64,000 nucleotides of DNA. Origin: Cryptomeria japonica. Lineage: Eukaryota; Streptophyta; Pinopsida; Cupressales; Cupressaceae. Position 1 is the stretch's first letter. Each line of letters begins with the position of its first letter. A program made the position numbers and the translations under genes. The stretch covers positions 172,485,861 to 172,549,860 of the forward strand of contig NC_081406.1 of assembly GCF_030272615.1 (NCBI RefSeq), written 5' to 3'. A model generated the notes under the pieces. The model did no database searches. It was not told the origin of the DNA and saw nothing but the letters and a program-made list of their open reading frames with translations. This document shows positions 24,503-36,174 of this stretch, piece after piece.

Positions 24503-25600
24503 AAATATTTCTTTTAAGAAAGGAAATTAATGAAAAGTTAAAATTTTCATGGAACAGGGCATCGTATTAAAATGAAGAAACTTATAAGAGGTGAAGAGTT
24601 ACATGTGGGTAGCTTGTAGTAGAATTGAAAGTTGATAAGAATAGTAGTATCAACTTATTATTGGAGGATCATCTAGTTGAGCTTGGCATTCAAAATAGAT
24701 AAGTTCATGAGCATTATTGTCATGTTTACCTCAAGGTCTTAAAAAGACACAAAGGAGACATTTTATTAAGGTGTTTTGTTTTGTGTTTTTCTTTTAGAAA
24801 ACTACATAAATGGAATTTTATTAAGGTGCATTGAGTTGAACTAGATTAAGGTGCTTGAAGAAATTCACAATAGCCTATTGGGAGGCCATTGTGTTTAAGG
24901 ACTATTGATAACAAGTCCATGAGGCCTATTTAGTCAAGATTGTTTAGTGATTCTAATTAATGGATGAGAAATTACAAAATGTATTCTTACTTTACAAGAA
25001 AGTAGACAATAGTGAACCTTCCTCTCTATCTTGTTCAAGTTGATAAACGTTCTGCCCTATTGGTTTTTGATTTCATTAGCATAACTATCCCACCTTCTAG
25101 AATGTTGGACACAAATGGGTTTTAGTAGCCAAAAATTACTTCACAAGGTGGATAAAAGTTTTTTCACTTAAGGAAGCTACAAAATATTCAATTCTAGACC
25201 TTCTCTATAAGGTATTATGACAAGATTTGGTGTTCCCTCTACCCTTATTATAAGCAATAAAAAAGATTTGGCTGCTATCCAAATTAGTAAATGGGTCATA
25301 ACTTATGGTATTTTCCTATAAATATTACCCTTAGGGTAATGCATTGGTTGGTTTACCAACAAAAACTTGATTAGAATAATCAAGAGGAAATTGGATGAAA
25401 ATGAATGGTCTTAGCACTCTAAGCTAAAGATGGCTCTTTGGGTTGGTAGGATTACATCAAAAGGATCCTTGACAACTCTATTTTCATACATGTCTCTAGA
25501 GCAGGAAAAAGGCTTCCTCTATCATTATAGTTTCCTACTCTTGAACTCGTATAATAGTTGACTTGGTGATATAAAATGATGCAATCATAGTGAGGGTGGC
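24503..25600 (+). pseudogene. Ty3/gypsy integrase remnant (copy 1)
   Basis: Gypsy integrase blocks on the plus strand: VLEEIHNSLLGGHCV near 24850 (H2C2 zinc-binding region), WVLVAKNYFTRWIKVFSLKE near 25115-25175, ATKYSILDLLYKV, ISKWVIT, NKNLIRIIKRKLDENEWS near 25360-25410, and LKMALWVGRITSKGS. Stops and frameshifts are frequent. Sequence from 24864 onward is repeated at 46029, the left edge of the tandem duplication. It is probably the same gypsy element whose RT lies at 16680-17609. Confidence 0.82.
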
Positions 25601-25644
25601 TAAATTGATTGAATTAGAATAGACAATGTTATGATCCTAATATC

Positions 25645-25823
25645 ACACACACAAATGTATGCATGTATGTATGTATGTAAGTATGTATGTATGTATGTAT
25701 GTATGTATGTATGTATGTATGTATGTATGTATGTATGTATGTGTGCGTGTATGTATCTGTGTGTGTATGTATATATGTAAGTGTTTGTGTGCATACACAT
25801 GTCTTTGTGTGCATGTGTGTGTC

Positions 25824-25912
<89 letters not shown>

Positions 25913-25992
25913 ACACACACACACATGTGCACACACATACTCATACGCACACACACACATGCGCACACACACATTCACACGCACACACACAC
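25645..25992. repeat. Compound (TATG)n-(GT)n-(CA)n microsatellite
   Basis: ATGT repeats (about 25660-25745) are followed by a perfect GT run (about 25826-25910) and then CA-rich sequence. The truncated left LTR of the copia element follows immediately. All open frames in it are Thr/His or Val/Cys repeats and are not genes. Confidence 0.95.
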
Positions 25993-26355
25993 AATAACAT
26001 GGACAATAGATTTGACAATAATAAACTATTTTCTAATCAAGATGAAAATATTATCAACTAGATCATTCTTGAATCATTACATACAATATAGATGAGCCTT
26101 CTTATAAAAGTAATGCAATATGGATATGTGAGCACACAATCAAGACATGTGACTCAATGAGAAACAAGGGCAGGTATGGTAGGTAATAGTAGGTAGGAGA
26201 AATAATAAAATATTCTACAAGAGGTGAAATTTCTCCTACATACATCATTCCTATGTGCATACTTTCCTAAGTGTCTCATATCCAAACAGCTATGAAATGT
26301 ATTACCCTAACTCAAATTAAGTGAAGTGTAATTATGAGACATAATTATGCCAACA
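25985..26355 (-). repeat. Copia A 3' LTR (left end, truncated)
   Basis: Matches the other three LTRs of this family from ACAATAGATTTGA to the terminal CCAACA (TGTTGG on the minus strand). About 60 bp at its left, where others read TGTAAGAATTTGTC, are missing or replaced by the CA microsatellite. Confidence 0.85.
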
Positions 26356-26934
26356 CACCACCTTAAGTGCAACTTAGGTTAATGTAGACTGAAGCTAACA
26401 ATGCAAGATTGGTCCCATCTACAAGTCCATATTAGGTACTGATGTACAAAATAAACATGCACGCAAACCAATACAATCTCTCACAAACAAAGAAAGAGAG
26501 AAAAACCCAATGGGATAAAAAAATCTCCCACAAAAGAGAGATGAAAACTATAGAAAATAACTCTCAAAAAAGTATGAGAAGCATAAAACCCCATGTGAGG
26601 AAGAAGTCCCCCCCATAAGAGAGAAGAAGAGAGACCAAGTATCTCCCCCTCAATGTAGAATTTGCACCAATGGTAGAAGCGCGAAATTGAATGAGGAAAT
26701 TGCTCCACAATTGTTGAACCACATTCCTCCCCTTGGGAAGAAACAAAACCAAATGTGTATACATGAAGTATCCCCAATAATGAAGGGAAGATGTAGGAAA
26801 AAAATCAAGAAGAATGGAGTCTCTGAAAACTACTCAAGTGTCCCCATGTCAATGCTGAAATTTGCCCCCTACAAATCAAGTGTACTAATCCACACTACTA
26901 AAAAAGGCAATCCAAGATCTAGTGAGGATGAATA

Positions 26935-26942
26935 TACAAAAT
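26935..26942. repeat. hAT target-site duplication, left
   Basis: TACAAAAT, against TAGAAAAT at 39686-39693: 7 of 8 bases match. hAT transposons make 8-bp duplications. The empty-site equivalent in copia B reads GAATTTAGAACAC. Confidence 0.7.
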
Positions 26943-27119
26943 CGGAAAACTTTAAGAAACCCTTCCCTTGGACAAGGTGTAAAAACATGGTGAAAGTAGT
27001 ATAATTCTTGAGGAAAATTTTAATATTACTGGCAATTTTTTGTGGTTTACGGAGAAAAATAATAATCACCATTGGTGAATTAGTCATGATCGCTCAAAGT
27101 TTGTGAAAAATTCTGGTTA

Positions 27120-27310
27120 ATTGTAATGTTTTTAAAACCCAAAAAATATTTGCATGGGCAAATTGTAATGTTTTTAAAACCAGAAAAATATTTGTATTGG
27201 CGATTTCAACCTATTTTTCAAACCATTAAAAAAGAAAATTGGCGATTTCAAGCTATTTTAAAACCATAAAAAAAAATATTGGTGATTTCAAGATATTAAC
27301 TTTAAGTCAT
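27120..27310. repeat. Left subterminal repeats of the hAT element
   Basis: A ~50-bp unit, roughly ATTGTAATGTTTTTAAAACC...AAATATTTG, is repeated and then merges into ATTGGCGATTTCAA units (three or four). Similar TTGGCGAATT and TTGGTGAATT motifs recur at the right end (39230-39660). Confidence 0.7.
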
Positions 27311-27329
27311 TAAAACACATGGCACACAT

Positions 27330-28025
27330 TCGTCAACTCTCTGCCTGGAAGACTTCCCATTAGAAAATCTCGCGACCTAGCGACAAGCCCTTATGACTCT
27401 CTCTATCATCAACTCGCAAGCTGAAAATGCTAAGCCTTTGTAACCTCGAGATCTAGCGACTGAGGGAAACTGAACTGCCACTCACCAATTCTCGACCATA
27501 AATGTTAAGTCCTCATCATCGCAGAGACTTGGAGATAGTGGTAACTTTAACCCTTGTCACATACTCACCAACATAAAATTGTCTATCTCTTAACTGCTAG
27601 CACTTCACTCGCAAGCTCGCTGCTTGATCAGGTCTTTAGACATTTAACTTCGCGAGCTAGCGATAACCATTAAACCTAACCACAAAATTTCTAGTCGCTA
27701 GCTCATGACCTAAAAATGCTAACATTAAACAAACATGAGAGCTAGCGACAACTGTATGAAATGAGTTACTCACTAACTCTCATGGCTATAATGTATGACA
27801 TCAGATCAACTCGAGACCTCACAACCAAAGCAATTTCACTAACAATCTCCAGCTTGGTAACATAAAATGCTAACACCTAAAAAGCTAGAGACCTCGTGAT
27901 GTAAACCCAAACCAACTTGTCGCCAGCTCATGGCTTGATCACATCTTCAGACATTTTACCTCACGAGTTGGAAATAACTATAAAACTTAACCACAAACTA
28001 TCTATTTGCTAGCTCGCAACCTAAA
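27330..28025. repeat. CG-containing palindromic motif array, left
   Basis: Irregular copies of a near-palindromic motif of the TCGC-AGCT-GCGA type, for example TTCGCGAGCTAGCGATAACC near 27648, ACTCGCAAGCTCGC near 27606 and AGTCGCTAGCTCATGACC near 27690. They are separated by AAAATGCTAA-type AT spacers. No coding capacity is seen. The segment 27764-27925 has a direct copy at 35455-35615. Confidence 0.75.
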
Positions 28026-29859
28026 ATTTTAAAGGCTTGGATGCTGACTCGTTCCTGAGGGACTAGTTTGAAGGTTTCTCTTGAGTCAAGGTTGATTAGA
28101 CAAGCGAGGATGATGGTTTCAGAGGCATAAAATAATTTGATAGCTTCTGAGTTAGAGATGGGAGATCACGAATTTCTCTGAGAAATAAGAGCTTAGGTTG
28201 CTTGTTGTCAGGGATTCTGAAGCAGAATTTGTCCAATCAAGGAAGAATAAAATCAGAACAAAATCGTTCACAATAGATGAGCCTTAGCAGGATGCAGTGG
28301 ATTTGATAGGCATGACTTCTAGAGTCTACAGTCATGTTGAAAAACACCAAAATGATGATTTTTCACGTGAATGAGCATCAACAAATGAAGTGTGAAAATG
28401 TTATAAATACAATGGAGTGGTGACTTAATTGGTACGAGAGAAAATAAACCTTTTTCATTTTCTAAGAGTGGTTTTTTCCTAAAAAAGGAAGATGATGTTT
28501 GAGCAGGATCGTGCATGGAGTTGTTGTGTGCTCTGTGATACTGGATGGGTGTTTTTTTTTTTTTCTTCTATGTGATTTTGTTTATTGTCAGAGGGGTTGT
28601 GAAAGTGAGAAGGATTTCTAGAGGGGGTGTGAAAGCCTTTTCTTGTCAAGAAAGGCCAAGCATGGCACATCCTCTGCTTCTACTCTGCCATAGGATGGCA
28701 AGGGGTTTGAAGAAGGAGCCGTAGAGGAATGAAAGAAGGATTTGTTTGGGAGGGGAGTGGTAGCAAGTCATCTTTGTGATGACATGGAAGTTGCAACCCC
28801 TCCCCAACATATTACATTTACCCTAAATCTCCTGTTTCCACTTTCCCTAATCATGGGCATGAAGTCTCGAGATCCTCTTTCCGTTGTCTCTATTTCTGGG
28901 CATGAAGGCTTCCTCCTCTATTTGGAAATGATCTGTTGGACAGAACGTAACATCTCACATTCCATCCAAAGGCATCAGGGTGATAATGGCATGGCAAGTA
29001 GTTTTGCAAGTTGTATAGTCATTGGGGTTCCATTTCTGGTTCCAGTAGTGATTCTAGACTCTAGGTGAAGGGAGCAAGTTGTATACTTTATAGTCATTTA
29101 TAGAGCAAATGAAAAGCATTTAGTGTCAAGATTTATGCAAGTTCTTGAAGGAGTTATATATATTTATTTTTTGTATAATTCTCTTTCAAATGATCAGAAT
29201 CATGAGATTTAACTTTTTTCATTTGTTGCATTCTTATGGTGTATGTAATTTTTCATTTAATGCTTCCTAATCCTGTTATGCCCAGGAATGCAAAATTTTT
29301 GTTAGTCTGGAATAATATTAAGGATTCACCTCATTGTAATTGGTGGGTAGATTATAGACATAGTCATAGAAAACCTCCATATGTATTACATAAACATCCA
29401 TAGCATATAAAATCATAAGAGTATTAAGAATGAAAGTTTTAAACACCACAATAGATAGGAATACAACATAATTAGTAAAACATCAAGACAACAGACCAGT
29501 GCCTTATCCTAGGGCATAGAGCCACTTACAATTCAAAGACAATCTGATAATAAACTTCAATAAGATTCATTTGCAGATATAGGAATGAAATTATGAATAA
29601 TGCCATTACATACACAACCAGATTCATTTGTAAACTGAAAACCCCTTGACCATTCAATTAACAGTGAAAACATAAATTCAACACAAAGACAATTATGTGA
29701 AGATCGCAAACTGCAAATGATATTGATATTATATTCATAATGATATCATAAAGTAAATTCACAATGCGATTCAACTATGCACTTATCAAATTCTTGAACA
29801 GTTGAGCTATTATAACTATATAAGAGTTTTCAAGTTCAACATCAATAAAAGTGGCCAAC
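28026..29859. other. hAT interior, unassigned
   Basis: Non-repetitive DNA between the left array and the unknown ORF. On the minus strand, near 28300-28040, a broken frame (HAYQIHCILLRLIYCERFCS) faintly resembles a pentatricopeptide-type gene fragment, but I would not call it. A plus-strand open frame at 28742-29068 (108 residues) has no recognisable domain. The rest is AT-rich. Confidence 0.4.
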
Positions 29860-29907
29860 TGGCCATCCCTCTCTACCGATCAAAAAAAAAAAGTGGCCAT
29901 CCCTCTC
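29860..29907 (+). mobile_element. Minimal LINE-like insertion with 14-bp target duplication
   Basis: TGGCCATCCCTCTC occurs at 29860-29873 and again at 29894-29907. Between them is only TACCGATCAAAAAAAAAAAG. A short 3' tail ending in poly(A) between direct repeats is what a drastically 5'-truncated LINE or SINE leaves. A simple local duplication is the alternative. Confidence 0.5.
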
Positions 29908-29957
29908 AAATTAATATTGGAATCCTTTTATAAGATGAGGATTCAACAAGCTTAGGA

Positions 29958-32900
29958 TTACTTTGAGGAATCTTGGGTAGCAACCTCAACCTGAGATTTC
30001 TTCTTTGGCTTTAGTATGGCTTGCCACCTGTCCACCTCTTTGTTTATTGGCCAACTGAATGCCTTTACCTCTTCCAACTTTGCAACCAAATATGTCCATC
30101 TGGCATCAGTAACTACCCTGGACTCAATAATAAACTTTGCATGGTCAACCTCAACCTTGAATAGTGAATCAAGCATACCGTTAAGGAAATCAGCATCAAC
30201 CTGTTCATTTACATGCTTGATTATTTCTTCTTGCTCTAGAATCAAATCAAATTTTCTGGTCCAATTAGAAACTAATTTCAAATATCTATTACTACCATAA
30301 ATTGAAGGCACCAATTTACTATAACCTTCCCCAAATGTCTGCAATTTTTCATTTATAAGCACATCCTTCCCTGTGAAAAATGCATAAGCTGCATTCATTA
30401 CCTCCACCATGTCTTTAGTGTCACTGATCTTGGGAGGTAACTCGTCACTATACATCATTGCAGTATCTAGCTTATCCATTAATCTACTTCTTCCTGACCA
30501 AACATTGAACAAAGGTCCAAGAAAAGCGATAGCCTCAGAGGATGTTCTACTTGCCTCTTTCAAAGAAATGTGCAAATCATGCACTACCATCAATTTTCCT
30601 TTCAATACATTAATCCTGTGTTTCAGAATTCCTGACACAATAGAGATAGCCTTGACATTTTGTTCCTTTTCAATCTTTTCAATTTTTCCTGTGTATTCCT
30701 CCATTTTTGTTGTCACATCAGCTAGTATTTCTTGTACTTGTTCTGTAATCTGTATTGGAGGGGGCTCATTTGCAATTTTTTCTTTCAACTCTACTAACTC
30801 TTCCTCCAGAGTGCCCTTCTTCATCAATGTCTCTTCATATGTTTTAAACAATGCAATCAATTGGGTATATGTTTTTGTGTATCTTCTTGACAAATCCTTT
30901 ATTTTTGATAAATTCATGAAAGAAACTTGAGTCAAAAATGAGGCAATCTCTGTGTCAGTTGTGTTCTGCAAGTTCCAGATCATTCTATCAGCTTTCTTTT
31001 CTACTTGGATATTTAGAAGGTGGGGATTTTGAGTGGAAGGGGCCAAAGACCAAGCAACAACTGTCTTTGACTTAGGATTAAATCCTTATCCTCTTATTGC
31101 ATCTCCAATTTCAAATTCAGTTTTAAACATTGGGTCCTCTTGCTTCCTAATATGATTAATAATAAAAATAGACTGGATATCCTAGTCAGGCATCATAATC
31201 ATACTAGTACTCTTAATCAATTGTCTTTCCTGTTCCACAGATATTTTCTCCTTGCCAAGATCATATTCCTGCAGTGCGTTGATGATCTCCTATTTATTTT
31301 CTTCATTTGCTTCCTCTATGATCAGATTTTGTCTTAATTATTTTTGTTTCAACCTTGTCAAAAAACTTTTAAATTCATCTGACTTAATAAAGTCATCATC
31401 TTTCATGAACTCATCTGACAACATCACACACTCATCAAAGCCTTGAGCAAGGGCTTCGTTTGTTTCTCCCCATTCTTTATTCTGCCTCGCTTCTTTGAGG
31501 TGTGTCCTTATTTTATGAAAGTATTGTCCTTGTTCTTTAACAATTGCTCTAGGCGGGTCTCTCCTCACAATTGTACCGACCTCATTGGTTTTTTGTTTCT
31601 TTGTAGCTAGCACTCGAGTAGATTGAACTTCATCCCCACTCTTTACATCATCAGCATACACACTAAGTGGCCTCTTGCCATGTGAAGAATGTCTATCTTG
31701 GGGGTCTTGCTGCTGAGCAACCAATTCAAGAATTTGAGGTATTTGTTCCATCAGAGTTTCATATAAACTCAACATTTTGTTAATCCTCTCTAGGTACGGG
31801 CTATCAGGGCCAAAACCTAAGAAACTAGGGTCAGCAGCCTTCAATTCTGCTTCAACTCTCATCAAATTTTTCCATTTTCTTCTCCTTTCTTGTACTTCAT
31901 CTTTCCTCAGCTTATTTCTAACCACATATTCATCATCCAATGGTTCATGGTCCTTTATTGTGGCCCAAGGTATCATTTTTGGCAATGCAAGTTTAATAAA
32001 TTGTTCAGGATCACAGAATCTAGACACAACATTAACAAACCTATATTGTTGAAGGAAATTGTTTACTTCATCAAAGGAACTCCTACCAATGGTAAAATCA
32101 GATGCAACACAAAGCTCAGGAAGAAGAGAACCCTTCCTATGTCTTTCAAGGTATTCTTTTTCAACTAGGGTCAATTGCCAGATAAACTCCATAAAAGCAA
32201 TCCTAATTGGAACAAATTTTGGTAAAATATGGGGAGGCCGAGGACACCCATAGACTCTGATCACAGTAAAGTTATCAAAAAAATAAAAGTCCCCCCAGTT
32301 ATGTGAAATAGACCAGTTTGGAACATACTGGTTTGGTCTCAAAACTCTCCTAACATTAATTAACAATCGTTCCCTATTAATTCCTAGCATTTCCATAATT
32401 GGCAAAACAATCCAATTTTCAAAGAAAAGGAAAGAAGAATGGGGAGAACTACTGTCTCAAACCTGGGTTCATCTTTGTATTGGCATTAAGACACCCAATT
32501 CTTCTTTGAAATGCTCCAATTCTTTATCCATGAACTCAACATTATAGAACAAGATTAAATGCATCAGCAATGAGTAATGCTTGAATGTAGGGCTGGGTGC
32601 AACACTCTAAATTTCAACTAGAGAATTATGAATGTGTTCAACCACATAGCCCACATAATCATAATCTTTGTTAACATCTAGGTGTTGAATGTCCATGGCC
32701 ATAATCAATAATTCAGCTGACACTGTTGAATCTCCATCAAAACCCAACACTCTGCATAATCCATAGATTGTACAATGCATATAATGGTGGAAAGGTGTGA
32801 TGTCAAATGGTGGTTTGATACTCTCTGGAATTATAACCGGCTTCCTATTCACCCTAGGCATGTGTCTGGGCATTGCATACTTCTTGATAACACCTTTGTA

Positions 32901-33443
32901 TCTGTCATAATCCTCTGCAATCTGCTCCAAATCTATATTTGTACTTGCAGCACCAGTAATCTAGAAAGTTTCAACAAAGCTAGCTCTATTAATTGAAACT
33001 AGGGCAGACTGGTTCTTTCTTCTGATTACCCTAGATACTAGGCAATAGCGTTTGGCCAACTCTTTGATCAAATCCACATCAACATACATATCTGACACAA
33101 TTAACTTTGCCATATTTAAATCTCAAGGGTTTGACATCGGGACACCCTTAACCCTATTATTCCAGAAATAATGAAACAAAGAAAAATGAGTCATATTAAG
33201 CATGGTAGGGTTTTTGCATTGGCTCCATAAATCTCTCCATGCCAAATCATTTGTATTCAAAGCAACGGAAGTCCCTTGCATCAAATCTACAAATTCTTCT
33301 TTGTATTTCTTAACCATCTTTTCCTCAGTGGCACTGGCCTTGGAACCTCTAGGTCCTCCTGCTCCACTTGTCATGGCCTTGGGCTTGGGCTTGGGCTTGG
33401 GCTTGAGCTTGGAACCTCCAGTTCCACTCGTCGCCTAGCTCAT
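29958..33443 (-). pseudogene. Unrecognised ~1,160-codon ORF inside the hAT element
   Basis: One minus-strand frame runs from an ATG at 33443-33441 to TAA at 29960-29958. It has ten in-frame stops and no frameshift that I can see: 33437, 33125, 32963, 32609, 32471, 32459, 31340, 31292, 31184 and 31088 (first base of each codon). The longest open blocks are 32405-31338 (about 355 codons) and 31046-29958 (362 codons). N-terminal part: Gly/Lys/Pro-rich start, then KKYKEEFVDLMQGTSVALN and a Trp/Tyr/Pro-rich globular region (NWGDFYFFDNFTVIRVYGCP, ILPKFVPIRIAFMEFIWQL). Middle: charged helices. C-terminal third: Glu/Lys-rich and coiled-coil-like (EELVELKEKIANE, GKIEKIEKEQN). I recognise no domain. 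No intron is needed. It could be a second transposon protein or a captured host gene. Confidence 0.75.
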
Positions 33444-33569
33444 TTTAGCTGCAGGAGAAAAACTTGTTCTTAACCACTTTTCTGAAATTTTTCGACACCC
33501 AACACTCCGAATTCTCCAATGTTGTTGTAGATCTCAATTCACTAGATTACCTCGAAGATAGAATGCATT

Positions 33570-34349
33570 AATGCAATTATTCAAAATCTTGGCTCGATCA
33601 TGCAATTTATGGTATTTGGGCACCCTCACTTCTCTCAAGTCTCAAGCCTCATTAATTGCCACACTTGCATGAACTAGCTACTATGGCATTAATTCAAACT
33701 TCAAATTTGAATTACTCGAGTGAAATTTGAATTCATGCCCTTCTATTTGATTGGCGATTACCATTCAAAACTTTTACAGAACCCAACAAACAAGTCCACA
33801 TGTTAGTGAGTTAGCGACAGTGCTACCAAATCCTCTTAATCGTAAGCTCACAACCCCTTTTACGAATCCTCAAAGAATCTCGCGAGTGACCGACAACCGT
33901 TGATCTTCATCAAGCCCTTTAGTCGCAACCTCGCAACAACATTTGTAATATTCTCTCTTTACCTGTGAGCTGGCGACCACTGTAAATCTAACAAAACAAC
34001 TTATTTCATCGCAAGCTCGCAACTAGAAACTTAACTTTACTTAAACCCTTGTGATACCGCGACAACAAGACACTTAACCACCATCATATGCTCACAACAC
34101 TTTTTGACTTAAGACTTACAAACTCGCGAGCATGTGATGACCACAAAATTAGACCAAAACATACCTGTTGCCAGATCACAACTTAAAATGCTAAACAAAT
34201 TCAAAACCTGCGAGCAAGTGACGAAACCAACTAAGCTATGATACCAACCACATCGCATGATCACAAATTAAAATGACTTAACTGCGAACACCTCGCGACC
34301 TTGCGATAACATAAAATCACACCCAGTCGCAACCTCACAACATAAAATG
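33570..34349. repeat. Right motif array, tandem unit 1
   Basis: Begins with CTTGGCTCGATCATGCAATT and ends in ACATAAAATGG. It carries CG-rich motifs such as GTTAGCGACAG, TCGCAAGCTCGCAACT and CTGCGAGCAAGTGACG between AT spacers. It is repeated almost whole at 34428-35219. Confidence 0.8.
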
Positions 34350-34427
34350 GTATTTGGGCATCGTCACTTCTCTCAAGTCTCATTAATTACCATTTGCCAC
34401 ACTTGCATGAACTAGCTAGCGTGGCAT

Positions 34428-35219
34428 TAATGCAATTATACAAATGTCAAAATCTCGGCTCAATCATGCAATTTATGGTATTTGGGCACCGTCACTTCTC
34501 TCAAGTCTAATTAATATTAATTGCCACACTTACATGAACTAGCAGTAGATACTATGGCATTTGATTGGCTATTCCCATTCAAAACTTTTACAGAACCCGG
34601 AAAACAAGTCCACGTGTCAATCCTCATCTTTAATCATACACTCTCAACCAGTTATAATAATTTGGAAAGGAACCAGCGAGTTAGCGACAATTCTACCAAA
34701 TCCTCATCATCGCAAGCTAGCAACCCCTTTTACGAATCCTCAAAGAAGCTCATGAGTGAGCTACAACCGTTGATCTTCATCAAGCCCTTCAATCGCAACC
34801 TCGCAACAACATTTGTAATATTCTTTCTTTACCTATGAGTTGGCGACCACTGCAAATCTAACAAAATAAATTATTTCATCGCAAGCTTGCTACTAGAAAG
34901 TTAACTTGACTTAAACCCTTGCAATCCCGCGACAACAAGGCACTTTATCACCATCGTATGGTCACAACACTTTTTTACTTAAGACTTACAAACCTCCGAG
35001 CATGCGATGACCACAAAATCAAAACAAAACTTACTTGTCACCAGATCGCAACTTAAAATGCTAAACAACTTCAAAACCTGCGAGCAAGCGATGAAACCAA
35101 CTAAGCTGCGATACCAACCACATCGCATGATCGCAAATTAAAATAACTTAACCACAAACACCTCGCAACCTTGCGACAACATAAAATCACACCCTATCAC
35201 AACCTCACAACATAAAATG
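34428..35219. repeat. Right motif array, tandem unit 2
   Basis: Second copy of the unit at 33570-34349, offset 814-870 bp. It carries an extra ~55-bp stretch (CAATCCTCATCTTTAATCAT...) near 34618. Between the copies, at 34350-34427, a partial third copy of the GGTATTTGGGCA...TGGCATTAAT start is seen. Confidence 0.8.
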
Positions 35220-35660
35220 GTCAAGTGCAAAAATCTTGGGAGGTAGCGACAACCAAAATCTCCCAGTATTCACAAGCTCGCAACTTAAACTGACTTTATG
35301 ATAAAGGACCTACGAGCTAGCGATAACCATAAAATCTCAAAACTTTTTATCTCTTGACCGCAGTGACCCAGTGAGTACCAACAAAAATTGATGTTTTATG
35401 TTAATTTACCATCATAAATGGGCGCAAGTAGTGGTACACAGACCATTAATAACTTAGTACTTACTCGCTAACTCTCATAGCTATAATGCATGGCATCAAA
35501 CCAATTCGAGACCTCGCGACCAAAGCAATTTCGTTATCAATCTCCAGCTTGCTAGCATAAAATGCTAACACTCAAAAAACTAGAGACCTCGCAATTTAAA
35601 CCCAAACCAACACTTGCTAACTCGCCACTTAAATTGTTAAACATGAAATTTATCTACGAG
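35220..35660. repeat. CG-containing palindromic motif array, right end
   Basis: More motif copies (CTACGAGCTAGCGATAACC near 35309; CACAAGCTCGCAACTT near 35270). The part at 35455-35615 matches 27764-27925 in the left array in the same orientation (CTAACTCTCATAGCTATAATG, AATCTCCAGCTTG). Confidence 0.75.
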
Positions 35661-36174
35661 TTAGAGATGAAACATTAAACATGTCTGACCAACTGTTTGA
35701 CCACACCTGACGTTGACATGGACAAATAAAGAGAGGACAACTCAGATTTTCAACACACGACAACTTCGGTTTACTATCCAACTAAGACAAAAAAACAAAC
35801 ACAAAACCTTAATCGCCATGAACATCATGTTAAGAATTTAATGTAGAATAGTAGAAAGGTTCTAGTAGTAACATTTATGCAATATGAATAATTTTATGGA
35901 TCTTGTGACAAAAATTGTTGCATTTCATGTTCAACATAATGTGGAACCAAATACCAATTTACTAATAATTCAATTGTTTACTAATAATTCAAATTCACAA
36001 TTAAAAATATGAAATAGTATCCGTTTTGATTGACAAATTCAAGGAATACAATATCAAAAATCATCAATGACAACTATAGTAATGAAATTTTGCAAATTGA
36101 AATTGTAATATGACTCAAGAACTGTAGTATAATTATAAATACCTATAAACTAACTGCTAATTCACTTTAGTGAC

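Noticed and set aside
25600-26061. Thr-His and Val-Cys repeat proteins
   Set aside because: They are readings of GT/CA and TATG microsatellites. The same applies at 44146-44427, 46785-47065 and 53038-53355.
28040-28300. Faint pentatricopeptide-like string on the minus strand
   Set aside because: Only one short block (HAYQIHCILLRL) is suggestive, and the following sequence has none of the repeat spacing.
28742-29068. 108-residue plus-strand frame inside the hAT element
   Set aside because: No domain, no repeat of it elsewhere, and no supporting context.
30016-30930. Plus-strand frames of 94 and 173 residues opposite the unknown ORF
   Set aside because: They are antisense shadows of the longer minus-strand frame.
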